DNA from: Candidatus Aphodovivens avistercoris
Lineage (GTDB): Bacteria > Actinomycetota > Coriobacteriia > Coriobacteriales > Eggerthellaceae
Reading direction: 5' to 3'
DNA: 64,000 nucleotides
Assembly: GCA_018710945.1 (NCBI GenBank)
Contig: DVIW01000020.1
Location: 1 to 64,000, forward strand
A program made the position numbers and the translations under genes. The notes under the pieces are model-generated. The model was not told where the DNA came from. It worked only from the letters and a program-made list of their open reading frames with translations, and searched no databases. Positions 36,442 through 45,169 of this stretch are shown here, in pieces (within the stretch, counting starts at the first letter, position 1; every line of letters starts with the position of its first letter).

Positions 36442-36774
36442 CTAGGGCAGAAAGCAGCTCACCTTGCCGTGGCCGATCTCGGCCATGCAGCGAGGCATCT
36501 CCTCTACGGGAAGCACCTCGATCACGTTGGCCAGGCAATGCAGGGCGCACAGCGGCTTTTTCCCTTCCTCGAGCCTGTCCGCGCACAGGTCGCACAAGTG
36601 CGAGGGAACGGGGACGCAATCCCATTCCCAAGAGCCGCCCAGCTTGTGGGGGCCGATCTGCTGAACCTTGATGCCCCACTGATCGAGGGGAAGATCATGC
36701 TCCTTGCGGCACGACACCTCGCAGGACTGGCATCCCGTGCAGTAGCCGTAATCGATCAACATGCCGTATTTCAT
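36442..36774 (-). CDS. 4Fe-4S ferredoxin-type electron-transfer subunit
   Basis: A 110-residue iron-sulfur protein with two four-cysteine sets: CTGCQSC followed by EVSC (C-x2-C-x2-C-x3-C), and CDLC-x11-CALHC. It resembles the first half of DmsB/PhsB-like subunits but is about half their length, so it should carry two [4Fe-4S] clusters. It starts 16 bases after the molybdopterin oxidoreductase gene on the same strand and is its expected electron partner. The start at 36774 is chosen where the family sequence begins (MKYGMLIDY). The gene itself is intact although its partner is broken. Confidence 0.85.
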   Translation of the reverse strand: MKYGMLIDYGYCTGCQSCEVSCRKEHDLPLDQWGIKVQQIGPHKLGGSWEWDCVPVPSHLCDLCADRLEEGKKPLCALHCLANVIEVLPVEEMPRCMAEIGHGKVSCFLP

Positions 36775-36790
36775 GGTTTCCTCCTCTCGC

Positions 36791-39092
36791 CTACTCGCCC
36801 AGGTCGTCAAGGCTGTCGACTTTGCAGATGTTGCAAATACCGTTCTTGTACGGAGCGCCGTAGCCGGTCACGCCAACGCTTTCGTGCGGCATGAGGCTGT
36901 TCACGTTCGACTTCCAAACGCCAAACAGGTTAGGGGCCTCGCCGTCCTGCTCGGGGTACCACCATGCATGCTCGAGGTGGATCATCTTCTCGTTCACCTC
37001 TTCGGTGAGGCGAGCCTTCTGGACGCACGAGCCGAACACGGTCTCGGCGCGCACCCAGTTGCCCTCTTCGATACCGTAGCGGGCGGCGGTCGCAGGATTG
37101 ATGGTCACCAGCGCATCGGGATGCAGCGCACGCATGCTGGGGATCTGGCGATGCTCGGAATGGAACATGCTGATGTGGCGTCCGCCCGTGGTGTAGACGA
37201 GCGGGTACTTCTCCACAACCTCGGCAGGCTGCGAAACAGGGCTGTACTCAGGCTCCTCGAAGTAAGGCAGCGGCTGCTCGTCGTAGGACTCCAGGATGGG
37301 AGAGTGCAGCTCAACGAGGCCGGTAACCGTCTGGAATCCAGGCTCGCCGTCGTCGCGCAGACCGCCCGCCTCGTACTTGCGGTACGTGTAATCGGCCTGT
37401 TTGACGGGCACGGCGCGCACGTCTTCGAGCCCGTAGCCGTAGTTCTCCTTGAGCTTGGCGTCAAAGAAGTCGTCCACCGTCTCGAAGCTCTCCCACAGTT
37501 CGGGGCGCATACGGCGACCCATGTCGATGAGGATCTCGAGGTCGCTCTTCGTGTCGGGGTTCTCGATCGCCTTGTTCATAGCGCCGATGAAGTGCTGGTT
37601 GCGTCCGTAGTTGGGCGTGACGAGGCCGTCGTGCTCGGCAAAGGTGGACAGCGGGAGCACCAGGTCGCACAGGCCCATGATGGTGGGGGTCATGAAGATG
37701 TCCTGGGCGACGATGAAGTCGAGGTTCTTCATGGCCTCGTACCAGCGCTTCGGCTGGTCCGCCATGCAGGCAAGCGGGTTGTTGCCGATGATCCAGCACA
37801 TGCGCAGGTCGTAGTAGCCCGGAACGTCCTTGTACATGCCCTCGAGCCAGTTGAGCAGGGTGTCGCCCTGGACGCCGCCCGTGGCAGCGCCGGTGTTAAA
37901 CAGGCGGTACTTGCCCGTGGGGTCGACGATGTGCTTTTCGGACATGCCCGGAGTAAGCGTGTCGGACATGTCGTAGCGTCACTGGCCGATGAAGCTCGTG
38001 GGCTTGGTGATGGTCACGCCGCCCGGAACGTCCAGATAGCCGCAGATGGCGACGAGCGCCAGGAAGCACTGGGCGCCCTGCGTGGAGGCCTTGGACTGGT
38101 CAAGCGCCACGCCCCAGGTCGCCGTGGAGGGGAGCGTTGGTGGCAAACGCGCGAGCCGCGCCCACAAGCGCGTCGGCGTCGATCCAGCTCACCTCTTGGA
38201 CGCGCTCGGGCGTCCACTCCTTGACAGCCTCGGCAAGCTCGTCGAAACCGTAGCACCACTTCTCGACGAACGCGTGATCGTACAGGCCCTCGCTGATGAT
38301 CACGTTGAGCAGGCCCATGCCCACCGCGGCGTCGGTGCCGGGGCGCAGCTGCAGGTGGTGCTCGGCACGCGCGCCGAGCCACGTCAGGCGCGGGTCGATG
38401 GTGATGATCTTCGAGCCGCGCTTCATCAGGTCGACGATGGAATGGCCGAAGAAGCCGTCGGGGTTGGAGTACAGCGGGTCCTTGCCCCACACCAGGATGT
38501 ACTTCGGAACAACGTACGCCGGATCGTCGTAACCGCCCGGGAGGTACTGCGCCGAGTCGATCTCGGGAACGCCGGCGCCCAGCAGGTAGTTGGTGACGGT
38601 AGCGCGCGGGCCGTAGCAGGCCTCGCCGCTGAACGCGTAGGTGCTTGCTCCGTTGGGCGTGTTCATGATAGCGGGACCGTAGACGGGAGCGTACAGCGTC
38701 GACTCGCGGCCGGTGCCCGTCAACGTGAAGATCGCCTCTGCGCCGTACGTGTCCTGGATCTCGCGGATCTTCTCCTCAAGCAGGTCGTACGCCTCGTCCC
38801 AAGAGATCTTCTCCCACTTGTCCTTGCCGCGATCGGCGCGGTCGCGCTTCATGGGGCTCATGAGACGGTCCTTGTGGTACACCACCTCGTCAAGCGCGAT
38901 GCACCGGGGGCACAGGCGCCCGTGCGTGATCGGGTGATCGGGATCGCCCTCGACCTTCACGATCTTGTTGTCCTTCACCGTGATGAACATACCGCATCCG
39001 ACGGGATGATCTCCCGGAGGCGACCATGCGCAGGTGCGGACCTTGAGCACGCCGTCACCTACCTCGGTGATGTACGGTTTGTTGTCAGCCAT
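36791..39092 (-). pseudogene. molybdopterin-dependent oxidoreductase (DMSO-reductase superfamily), broken by a frameshift and a TGA
   Basis: Translation from the ATG at 39092 (good GAGAGGAG site) gives the N-terminal Fe-S and molybdopterin domains (CAWSPPGDHPVGCG, GRLCPRC, VWGKDPLYSNPDG, TIDPRLTW) up to ARAFATNA. Then an extra base in the C4 run on the coding strand (38129-38132) ends the frame. The next frame continues with the family sequence (PSTATWGVALDQS...LDVPGGVT) to an in-frame TGA at 37979-37981, after which the same frame carries on with MSDTLTPGM through a complete C-terminal domain to 36791. A repaired protein would have about 766 residues and no Tat signal. The N-terminal cysteine spacing resembles acetylene hydratase and the catechol dehydroxylases of gut Eggerthellaceae, so a dehydroxylase-like role is plausible. 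TGA as selenocysteine is unlikely at this position. Confidence 0.82.
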
Positions 39093-39109
39093 TCCCTCTC
39101 CTCTCTTTA

Positions 39110-39177
39110 GGTGGCCATGACAAAGCTCGCCTCCGCTGTAAAGGGGACAAACGAAAGCGAGCTTTGACGGTGCCACC
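39110..39177. promoter_or_regulatory. large inverted repeat upstream of the molybdoenzyme gene
   Basis: GGTGGC (39110-39115) plus CAAAGCTCGC (39121-39130) pair with GCGAGCTTTG (39157-39166) plus GCCACC (39172-39177) around a 26-base centre. It begins 18 bases upstream of the start codon, so it covers the leader or promoter and is a candidate regulator site. Confidence 0.5.
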
Positions 39178-39202
39178 ATACGCGCGCAGAAGGAGGCGCG
39201 GC

Positions 39203-39266
39203 AGACCCGTAACGGGCTGTTTTGCGCAGCGAGGCGCAGAATTCACCCTCACCCGAAACGGGTTGC
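39203..39266. promoter_or_regulatory. two similar ACCCGnAACGGG palindromes
   Basis: ACCCGTAACGGGCTGT (39203-39218) and ACCCGAAACGGGTTGC (39251-39266) are 48 bases apart, each centred on a short inverted repeat. They lie between the LuxR-type gene and the molybdoenzyme gene it is expected to control, so they are candidate LuxR binding sites. Confidence 0.4.
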
Positions 39267-39375
39267 CGTCGATTCATCAGGTGTTTTGGATGCGGCGCTC
39301 GAAGCGTCGAAGGACGAGAAGGGGAATCAGGCCGCCCCCTTCTTGAAAGCAAGGGCATGGCTGAGAGGACATGCG

Positions 39376-40965
39376 TCAGACGTTCGGCGAACCCTCCATG
39401 CGCCGCTCGATCACATCGATGAGCTCTTGTCGAGAGTGGACGCCCATCTTGGCGAACACGTTGCGCGTGTGGTCTTTCACGGTGTTCTGCGAGATGTTGA
39501 GGTCAAGCGCGATGTAGCCGTTCGTCCTTCCGCGGCTCAAAAGGCGGAACACCTCGCCCTCGCGCGCGGTCAGGCCGTGCTCCTTGGCCAGCTGAGCGCA
39601 CAGCTCGTCCCACACAAGCTGAGGATCCATCGTCTCGCTGCGGCTGGGTTGCGCGCTTGCCTGAACGCGGCCCTCGAACATGCGCTCAAGCGCCTCGCTC
39701 ACCGTCTGCTGGCCCAGCACAAGCAAGACCGTCGCGAACACCAGCACCGCAGCGACCATAAAGAACGGAACCAGAAACGCAACGGGCTCGGCTCCCGATC
39801 CGATTACGCCGTAGGCGACAAACCAGCCGACCGTCGTCCCCAGCGCGGACGCGCCTCGCCCAAAGCCGAAGGTGCGCACGGCGGAAAGCGTCGTGCGCTC
39901 CGCAAGGTCGGACAAAAGCGCCTACACCGCCACGATGAAGACGTTGTAGCCCACGTTGATGACGATGTTCTGCACCGCACCCATCGACGAACCTGCCAAA
40001 GCGCACAGGATGACGGCAACGCACGAGCACACCATGAGCGGAAAGTAGATCTTGCTGATCTCGTAGTTGCGCACCGCAAGCACGGCCCCCGCAACAAGCA
40101 TGATGGCGCCCAGGATAAGAAAACTCAAAAACACGACGACGATCGACTGGCTGGACACGTCCCCGGCACTCTGCATCAACGTGGAGAACCCTTTGATCAC
40201 GCCGACGGCGACGCTGAATACGGTCACCGAAACGAGAAGCTTGGGAAAGTAGCCGCACGGCAGCGATTCGGCCGCGACCAGGTCGGTGGTGTCTTTGCGC
40301 ACTTCGGGGCTGCCGGATCCCAGCAGCACCATGATGCTCGCAAGGACGGGAAGCAGGCTCAGCACCACCTGCGAGATCGGGGCGGGCAGGCACGCGATCA
40401 TGAAGAACAGCAGATTCCCAAGCAGCATCGACTTTGCGATCAGGAAAAACGGCACCTCTCCTCGCGGCGGCGCGCTGTACAGGCATCCGATCCTCAGGCA
40501 GACGAAGGCGGTGCCCACCCCCGTTGCCACACCGCAGAGGGCAAAGGCGATGCGCGAACCGCCGTCGTCGGCAAGCACGCCCCCGGAAAGCAGATAGGTC
40601 GCAAGCGAAGCGAGCAGACCCATCAGCACTACGAAAAGCCCGTTCTCGACCAACTTGCCCGCTTGCTTTTGAAGCACGCCCGCTCCGATAAGGCATACCG
40701 CAAGCGAGATGCCCGAATACAGATACAGCTTGGAGCTCACCATGCCCGAACGCGCATCCCCAAACGTCGAGGTTGCTCCGTTGTTGGTCATGGTAAGAAG
40801 AATCCACGCGGAGTACAGAGCCAAGCTCAGATACTTGAGATGGTGCCAGCGATGATCGATCCCCTGAACGCCGCGGGCGATTGCCGAAGCGGGAACGACG
40901 CCGTCATGTGCGTGCTTGTCGGAAACGTTGGCGTCGTGCTGATCAGACGATCCTCGTTTGGGCAT
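39376..40965 (-). pseudogene. LuxR-type regulator with N-terminal membrane domain, interrupted by TAG
   Basis: The gene starts at 40965 (AGGGGA upstream) and encodes about ten hydrophobic helices up to a TAG at 39922-39924. The same frame continues without another stop through two more helices and a C-terminal LuxR helix-turn-helix (LTAREGEVFRLLSRGRTNGYIA...ISQNTVKDHTRNVFAKMGV) to 39376. The full protein would have about 529 residues, the usual form of the membrane-anchored LuxR regulators found beside molybdoenzyme genes in Eggerthellaceae. As it stands the DNA-binding domain is cut off unless translation reinitiates at a TTG (39915). The stop could derive from a Tyr or Trp codon. It lies upstream of the molybdoenzyme on the same strand. 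Confidence 0.83.
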
Positions 40966-41035
40966 AGCTGTCCCCTGTTCGGCTCATCGTTAAGTCGCGT
41001 TGGGACCGTCCCCTTAATCCCCGTCAGACCGTTCC

Positions 41036-41041
41036 ATTGTA
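41036..41041 (-). promoter_or_regulatory. -10 element of the LuxR-type gene
   Basis: TACAAT on the minus strand, 70 bases before the start codon at 40965. The leader contains the short palindrome GGGACGGTCCC. No clear -35. The stretch 41042-41270 between the two divergent regulators shows nothing else. Confidence 0.45.
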
Positions 41042-41271
41042 TCGCAGAAAAACACGGCCCGCGACCTGCCAGGACCCTCTCGCACTTGCATGCAACCGTC
41101 AAGCCTCGACAAACGATGACGCAAACAACGCCGCAGCTTCGCCCAACATCCGAGCAGAGAGGACGAATCTCAAAGAAACAGCAGGAGTTATCCGCCCGGA
41201 AACGGCCAAGGTCTGCCGCGCGTATCGTTTCACCCCTTGCGTCCAAAGGCGAAAACGGGATCCTTTAAACC

Positions 41272-41284
41272 ATGCGAAACGCAT
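41272..41284 (+). promoter_or_regulatory. operator-like palindrome upstream of the PucR-type gene
   Basis: ATGCGAAACGCAT is a perfect 5-bp-arm palindrome 86 bases before the start codon. It is almost the same as the site upstream of the fucose-isomerase-like gene (43118-43132). A possible -10, TATGCT, lies near 41303, which would place this palindrome over the -35 region. Confidence 0.5.
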
Positions 41285-41370
41285 AGAGGTTACTCTTTTC
41301 GCTATGCTGAACGCTCTTGGCCCCATTCGCATTGGCAGGTAGACTTTACGGGATAAAGAACGGGGGCGCT

Positions 41371-43011
41371 ATGGGAATCACGATGAATATCATCGCACAC
41401 GAATTGAAGGCGCACGGAACCGTCGTTCGGACGCAAACGTCTGATCAGGCGTTTGCCGATGTACGCCTTTATCTCGGCGTGGAATCCATCAACCCCGACC
41501 GTTCGGACTTGCTTTATCTTACCGACGACGCCTCGCAAGTCCCCCAAGGATCACGCGGGGGGATCAATCTGATCTACATTGGGACTCCGGAGCGCCCCAG
41601 CGTTAGCGGCGCTTCCTGCTCGTTTGTCGGCGACATGGATCTTTTCGAAGCACTCACGTTCTTGCAGGACGTGTTTCTCGCCTATAGCGAATGGGAAGAG
41701 GCGATGGACGCTTCGTGCCTCGCCAACGAGGGCATCCAGCGATTGCTGGATCTATCGGAGCCGTTTTTGGCCAACAACACCGTAGTCGTCGACCCGGCCC
41801 TAAAGCTGCTCGCGCATACAACGGGCATCGAATGCGACGACCCGATCACCGTCGAGCTAATCAACCATGGGTACCATACGGAAGAAAACATCCGCAAGTT
41901 CAAGCTGAACAAGCGTTTTGCGCCTTGGGCAACGCAAAACGGTTTCATCGTGAACGACACGCGACGCATCTGCAAGTACACCACCATCGTGTACTCGTTC
42001 AAAACACGCGACTCGTTCTCTATCATCTTGATCATGATGTGCAACCACATCGATCCAGCACCCTATCTTTTTGACATTTTTAGCATACTCATCCGGCGCG
42101 TCGCGCATTATGTCGAACGCGAGTACCCCGAAGGAAAACCTTCGGGAAGCTCAGTCGACTCGTTTTTGAGAGATCTCATCGAAGGGCACATCAACACGCA
42201 CGCTACCATCATGGAGCGCTGCGAGTTTGCAGGCATCCCCTACGAGGCACAGTTTTGTCTGTTCCACATTGATTCCTCGTCCAACTCTGCGCCCACTCCG
42301 CGCTTGCTAGCTGATGTCGCCCGCGAGGTTGCTCCCGCAAAAGCCCTTATAGTCAAGCAGGCAGTAGTCGTCCTGTGCTTCAACTGCGCGAACAGCTCCT
42401 GCCCGAAGCATTGTCGGGATGGAGCCTGCCCGCAAGGGTGCAACTCGGTATCGAACCGCCTGAGCAGCCTACTCGCACGTTACGGCATGGTATGCGGCCG
42501 CAGCTCGACCTTCACCACGCTCGACCAAGCTCGTGGAGCCTATCTTCAGGCACGCGCTGCCGAGCGAATCGGCGTTGGGCTGTCCGATTCCGAAAACGCA
42601 GCGCATGCATCTCGCGCTGCCCTGAGAAGACGCCCGCAACTACCAGGAATTTTTCCGTTCGACCTGTACTACTTCGATCACCTGATCAATGTGAGTGGAG
42701 ATGAAGGCATCGAACTTCTCCATATGACGAATGCCTACCGGACTCTCAAGCGCATCGCAGAACAGGACGAGCGCATGAATACCGACAACTACGAATTCCT
42801 GTTCCACTACCTTGCAAACGAACGTCGCGCCTCAGTGGTGGCAGAAAAGCTCCCCATGCATCGAAACAACGTGAAGTACCGCATCGATCGCATCGAGAAG
42901 ACATTCGGCATCGATACGTCAGACGCCGAGACCCGTCGGGATCTCACGTTCGCCTACGCTATCGACAACGCAATTATCATGCCCGCCGCGCCCCAAAGAG
43001 ATGCTAGGTGA
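41371..43011 (+). CDS. PucR/CdaR-family helix-turn-helix regulator with a six-cysteine cluster
   Basis: A 546-residue regulator. The C-terminus carries the PucR-type HTH (LANERRASVVAEKLPMHRNN followed by VKYRIDRIEKTFGI, about residues 490-530). The N-terminal and central regions look like sensory domains of this class. In the central region six cysteines are packed into 22 residues: Cys336, 339, 344, 348, 353 and 357 (C-x2-C-x4-C-x3-C-x4-C-x3-C), a pattern suited to an Fe-S cluster or zinc and not part of the standard family description. The start at 41371 follows ACGGGGGCGCT; an ATG at 41383 is an alternative. It is followed in the same direction by the fucose-isomerase-fold gene, with a matching palindrome before both, so it probably controls itself and that gene. 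Confidence 0.83.
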   Translation: MGITMNIIAHELKAHGTVVRTQTSDQAFADVRLYLGVESINPDRSDLLYLTDDASQVPQGSRGGINLIYIGTPERPSVSGASCSFVGDMDLFEALTFLQDVFLAYSEWEEAMDASCLANEGIQRLLDLSEPFLANNTVVVDPALKLLAHTTGIECDDPITVELINHGYHTEENIRKFKLNKRFAPWATQNGFIVNDTRRICKYTTIVYSFKTRDSFSIILIMMCNHIDPAPYLFDIFSILIRRVAHYVEREYPEGKPSGSSVDSFLRDLIEGHINTHATIMERCEFAGIPYEAQFCLFHIDSSSNSAPTPRLLADVAREVAPAKALIVKQAVVVLCFNCANSSCPKHCRDGACPQGCNSVSNRLSSLLARYGMVCGRSSTFTTLDQARGAYLQARAAERIGVGLSDSENAAHASRAALRRRPQLPGIFPFDLYYFDHLINVSGDEGIELLHMTNAYRTLKRIAEQDERMNTDNYEFLFHYLANERRASVVAEKLPMHRNNVKYRIDRIEKTFGIDTSDAETRRDLTFAYAIDNAIIMPAAPQRDAR

Positions 43012-43117
43012 TCTTCCCGTTTCGCCCTTTGTGCCATCCGCCGGCGAATGCCGACTACTTTCCTAATCTGCAGTCGAATCCGTACGTGTTATCAAAGCCT
43101 TTCTCGCAAATCTCTGC

Positions 43118-43132
43118 TATGCAAAATGCATA
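43118..43132 (+). promoter_or_regulatory. operator-like palindrome upstream of the fucose-isomerase-like gene
   Basis: TATGCAAAATGCATA is a perfect palindrome with a 3-base centre, 135 bases before the start codon, in an AT-rich stretch. It shares ATGCrAAAyGCAT and a nearby CTTTTCG with the site before the PucR-type gene. The rest of the 256-base gap shows nothing else definite. Confidence 0.55.
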
Positions 43133-43267
43133 ACGTCTTTTCGGTTCTGGGTGGTTACTGCCTCGTGACGCGCCCTCTTCGCGTCTCCTAAACTGACCCC
43201 GTAATCGGCGCAGCAAGCGAAGGCGCCTCGTTTGTCACGCCACCAGAATCAGATGAGAGGATACGCT

Positions 43268-44815
43268 ATGGCAATCAAAAAACTTGACGACGTGCGCCTT
43301 AACGTCAAACCCTTGTTCCTGACGCTGTATCACGAGTACAAGTTCGAAGGCCCGTGTCGCTTTGGCGAAGGCATGCAGCTGGAGAAGGACTTCGACCTGA
43401 TGATGGCCGCCGAAAAGTTCAAGGGCTGGTACCAGCAGCTCAAAGACGCCATGCCCGAGAACGTGGTCAACCTGCTGGAACCCGTCGAGGTTCAGCGCGA
43501 CGAGAACTTCCTAACCACCGACGAGATGCTCGACAAGCTGGGCGAGGGCAGCGAAGAGGTCGACCTGTACTACATCGGCTATGCCAGCCGCCCCTACGAC
43601 CTGGCGCTCGAGTTCGCGCAGCGCTACCGCAAGCCCTGCGCCATCACCCAGGCGTGCTGCGCCTCGGCGATCACCTCGGCCGAGTTCCTGTCCCGCGGGC
43701 TTGAGTTCTACGCCTTCGAGGCCTGGGAGGACGCCACCGAGTACATGACGGTGCTGCGCGCCCGCAAGGCTCTGCGCGAAGCCAAGGCGCTGTGCGCGAC
43801 GCGCATGACTTCCACGGTGTCGGTCAGCTCGCCCGACAGCATCATCGACCCCGAGAAGGTCACCGCCAAGTTCGGCACGCGCTTCCGCTATGTGAGCGCC
43901 CATGAGCTGCTCGACCAGACGAGCTACGGCGACCCGATGGAGAACCACTGCACGCCCGGTCGCGCCGGACTCAATTTCACGCCGGAGGACGCCGCCGAGA
44001 TCGACCGCCAAACCGACGAGCTCATCGAGGGCGCCGTCGAGTGCGACATGACGCGCGAGATGGTCAAGAAGTCCGTTGAAGGCCGCTACGCCATCAACAA
44101 GTTCCTCGACGCCTACGAATGCAACTGCTTCACCGCGCCGTGCCCCGACTTGTGCGCCACGCGCCGACTCAACGAGATGCAGTTCACCATGTGCCTGAAC
44201 CACTCGCTCAACAACGAGGAGGGCATCCCGAGCGCATGCGAGTACGATCTCGGTGCCTTGATCAGCAAGATCATGCTGCAGGCGATCGGCCGTCGCCCGT
44301 CGTACATGGGCAACTGCTTCACCAGCCCCATCCGCAACGGCGTGCGCGCCCCGCTTCCCAAAGCGCTGTTCTTCAACCCTGACACGGTTGACCAGAAGAT
44401 GGTGGATCTGAAGGACCTCGACAACGTCGTGCTCACGTTCCACAGCGTGCCGAACCGCCGCTGGACCGGGTTCGACGCCCCCGTGCGCGACTACGCTATC
44501 CGCGAGTTCGCCCACAGCGGCTGGGGCGCCACCATCCGCTACGACTTCGCCAAGGACGCCGGCCAGACGATCACGATGTGCCGCATCGACCCCACGGTCG
44601 AGAAGCTGTTCGTAGCGAAGGGCACCATCGTCGACAGCATCGGCTACAACGACACCAACTGCTCGATGGGCGTGTTCTTCCAGGTGAAGGACTCCAAGGA
44701 CTTCTTCAAGAAGCAGGCCGCCATCGGCAACCACATGCCGCTGATCTACGGCGACTTCGAGGAGCAGATCATCGAGCTGGGCGAGCTGCTGGGCTTGGAG
44801 ATCGTGCAGGCGTAG
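43268..44815 (+). CDS. L-fucose/L-arabinose isomerase-fold protein
   Basis: A 515-residue protein that I relate to the L-fucose isomerase-like family (COG2407 type) by its overall order and the C-terminal core GIPSACEYDLGALISKIML, a counterpart of the conserved family region with the metal-binding Glu and Asp, followed by NVVLTFHSVPNR. The segment CNCFTAPCPDLC and other cysteines (QACCAS) are unusually dense. By family it would isomerise or otherwise bind a sugar or related polyol using a divalent metal, in the cytoplasm. The ATG at 43268 has GAGAGG eight bases upstream. It stands alone after the PucR-type regulator. No kinase or aldolase accompanies it, so the substrate is open. Confidence 0.65.
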   Translation: MAIKKLDDVRLNVKPLFLTLYHEYKFEGPCRFGEGMQLEKDFDLMMAAEKFKGWYQQLKDAMPENVVNLLEPVEVQRDENFLTTDEMLDKLGEGSEEVDLYYIGYASRPYDLALEFAQRYRKPCAITQACCASAITSAEFLSRGLEFYAFEAWEDATEYMTVLRARKALREAKALCATRMTSTVSVSSPDSIIDPEKVTAKFGTRFRYVSAHELLDQTSYGDPMENHCTPGRAGLNFTPEDAAEIDRQTDELIEGAVECDMTREMVKKSVEGRYAINKFLDAYECNCFTAPCPDLCATRRLNEMQFTMCLNHSLNNEEGIPSACEYDLGALISKIMLQAIGRRPSYMGNCFTSPIRNGVRAPLPKALFFNPDTVDQKMVDLKDLDNVVLTFHSVPNRRWTGFDAPVRDYAIREFAHSGWGATIRYDFAKDAGQTITMCRIDPTVEKLFVAKGTIVDSIGYNDTNCSMGVFFQVKDSKDFFKKQAAIGNHMPLIYGDFEEQIIELGELLGLEIVQA

Positions 44816-44889
44816 CCGATCCACTCGACCCGCCCAGGCTCGCGCTTCGGGCGGCACCAAACGAAGCCCGAAGCCATGCGGCTGACGGC

Positions 44890-44999
44890 GCGACGCCGCA
44901 GAACCCTCCCAACCTGCGGCGTCGCATTTCGGGCTTGCAAGACCCGTCTTGCAAGCCCTTCGGGATCCCAACACGAAACCGTGCTGGGATCCCGAAGGG
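44890..44999 (+). terminator. three consecutive perfect hairpins
   Basis: Three exact inverted repeats follow each other: 44890-44901 with 44914-44925 (12 bp), 44931-44943 with 44946-44958 (13 bp, two-base loop) and 44956-44970 with 44985-44999 (15 bp). The second and third share CCC and cannot form fully together. They separate the fucose-isomerase-like gene from the sufE operon and probably end the first transcript. The rest of the 354-base gap has no gene. Confidence 0.6.
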
Positions 45000-45169
45000 C
45001 GCGACCTTCCGATGGGAGAGCGCGGAAAGCGCAGCGGGGGGCAAACGTCGCACGTCCTCCGGTGGGAGACGGCACCCGGCCCAGATAGGTCGAACGCCGT
45101 TTTGGAAAACGATGCGCCCCCTCCGGCACGAGGGACGCGCGGAAGAGCACGCGGCAAGGAGTCCTTTGC

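Noticed and set aside
37979-37981. The in-frame TGA of the molybdoenzyme read as selenocysteine
   Set aside because: In this superfamily selenocysteine is the molybdenum ligand in the N-terminal half, and this TGA lies well past it. I see no clear hairpin of the bacterial SECIS form right after it, and the same gene has an independent frameshift.
39286-41268. A 660-codon plus-strand frame opposite the LuxR-type gene
   Set aside because: Composition is Lys/Arg/His-rich and motif-free. The minus strand shows the membrane helices and the LuxR helix-turn-helix.
43268-44815. Assignment of this gene as the 2-hydroxyacyl-CoA dehydratase partner of the giant activase
   Set aside because: The cysteine-rich segments suggested it at first, but the C-terminal GIPSACEYDLGAL core and the overall order fit the fucose-isomerase fold better, and the gene is 38 kb away with its own regulator.
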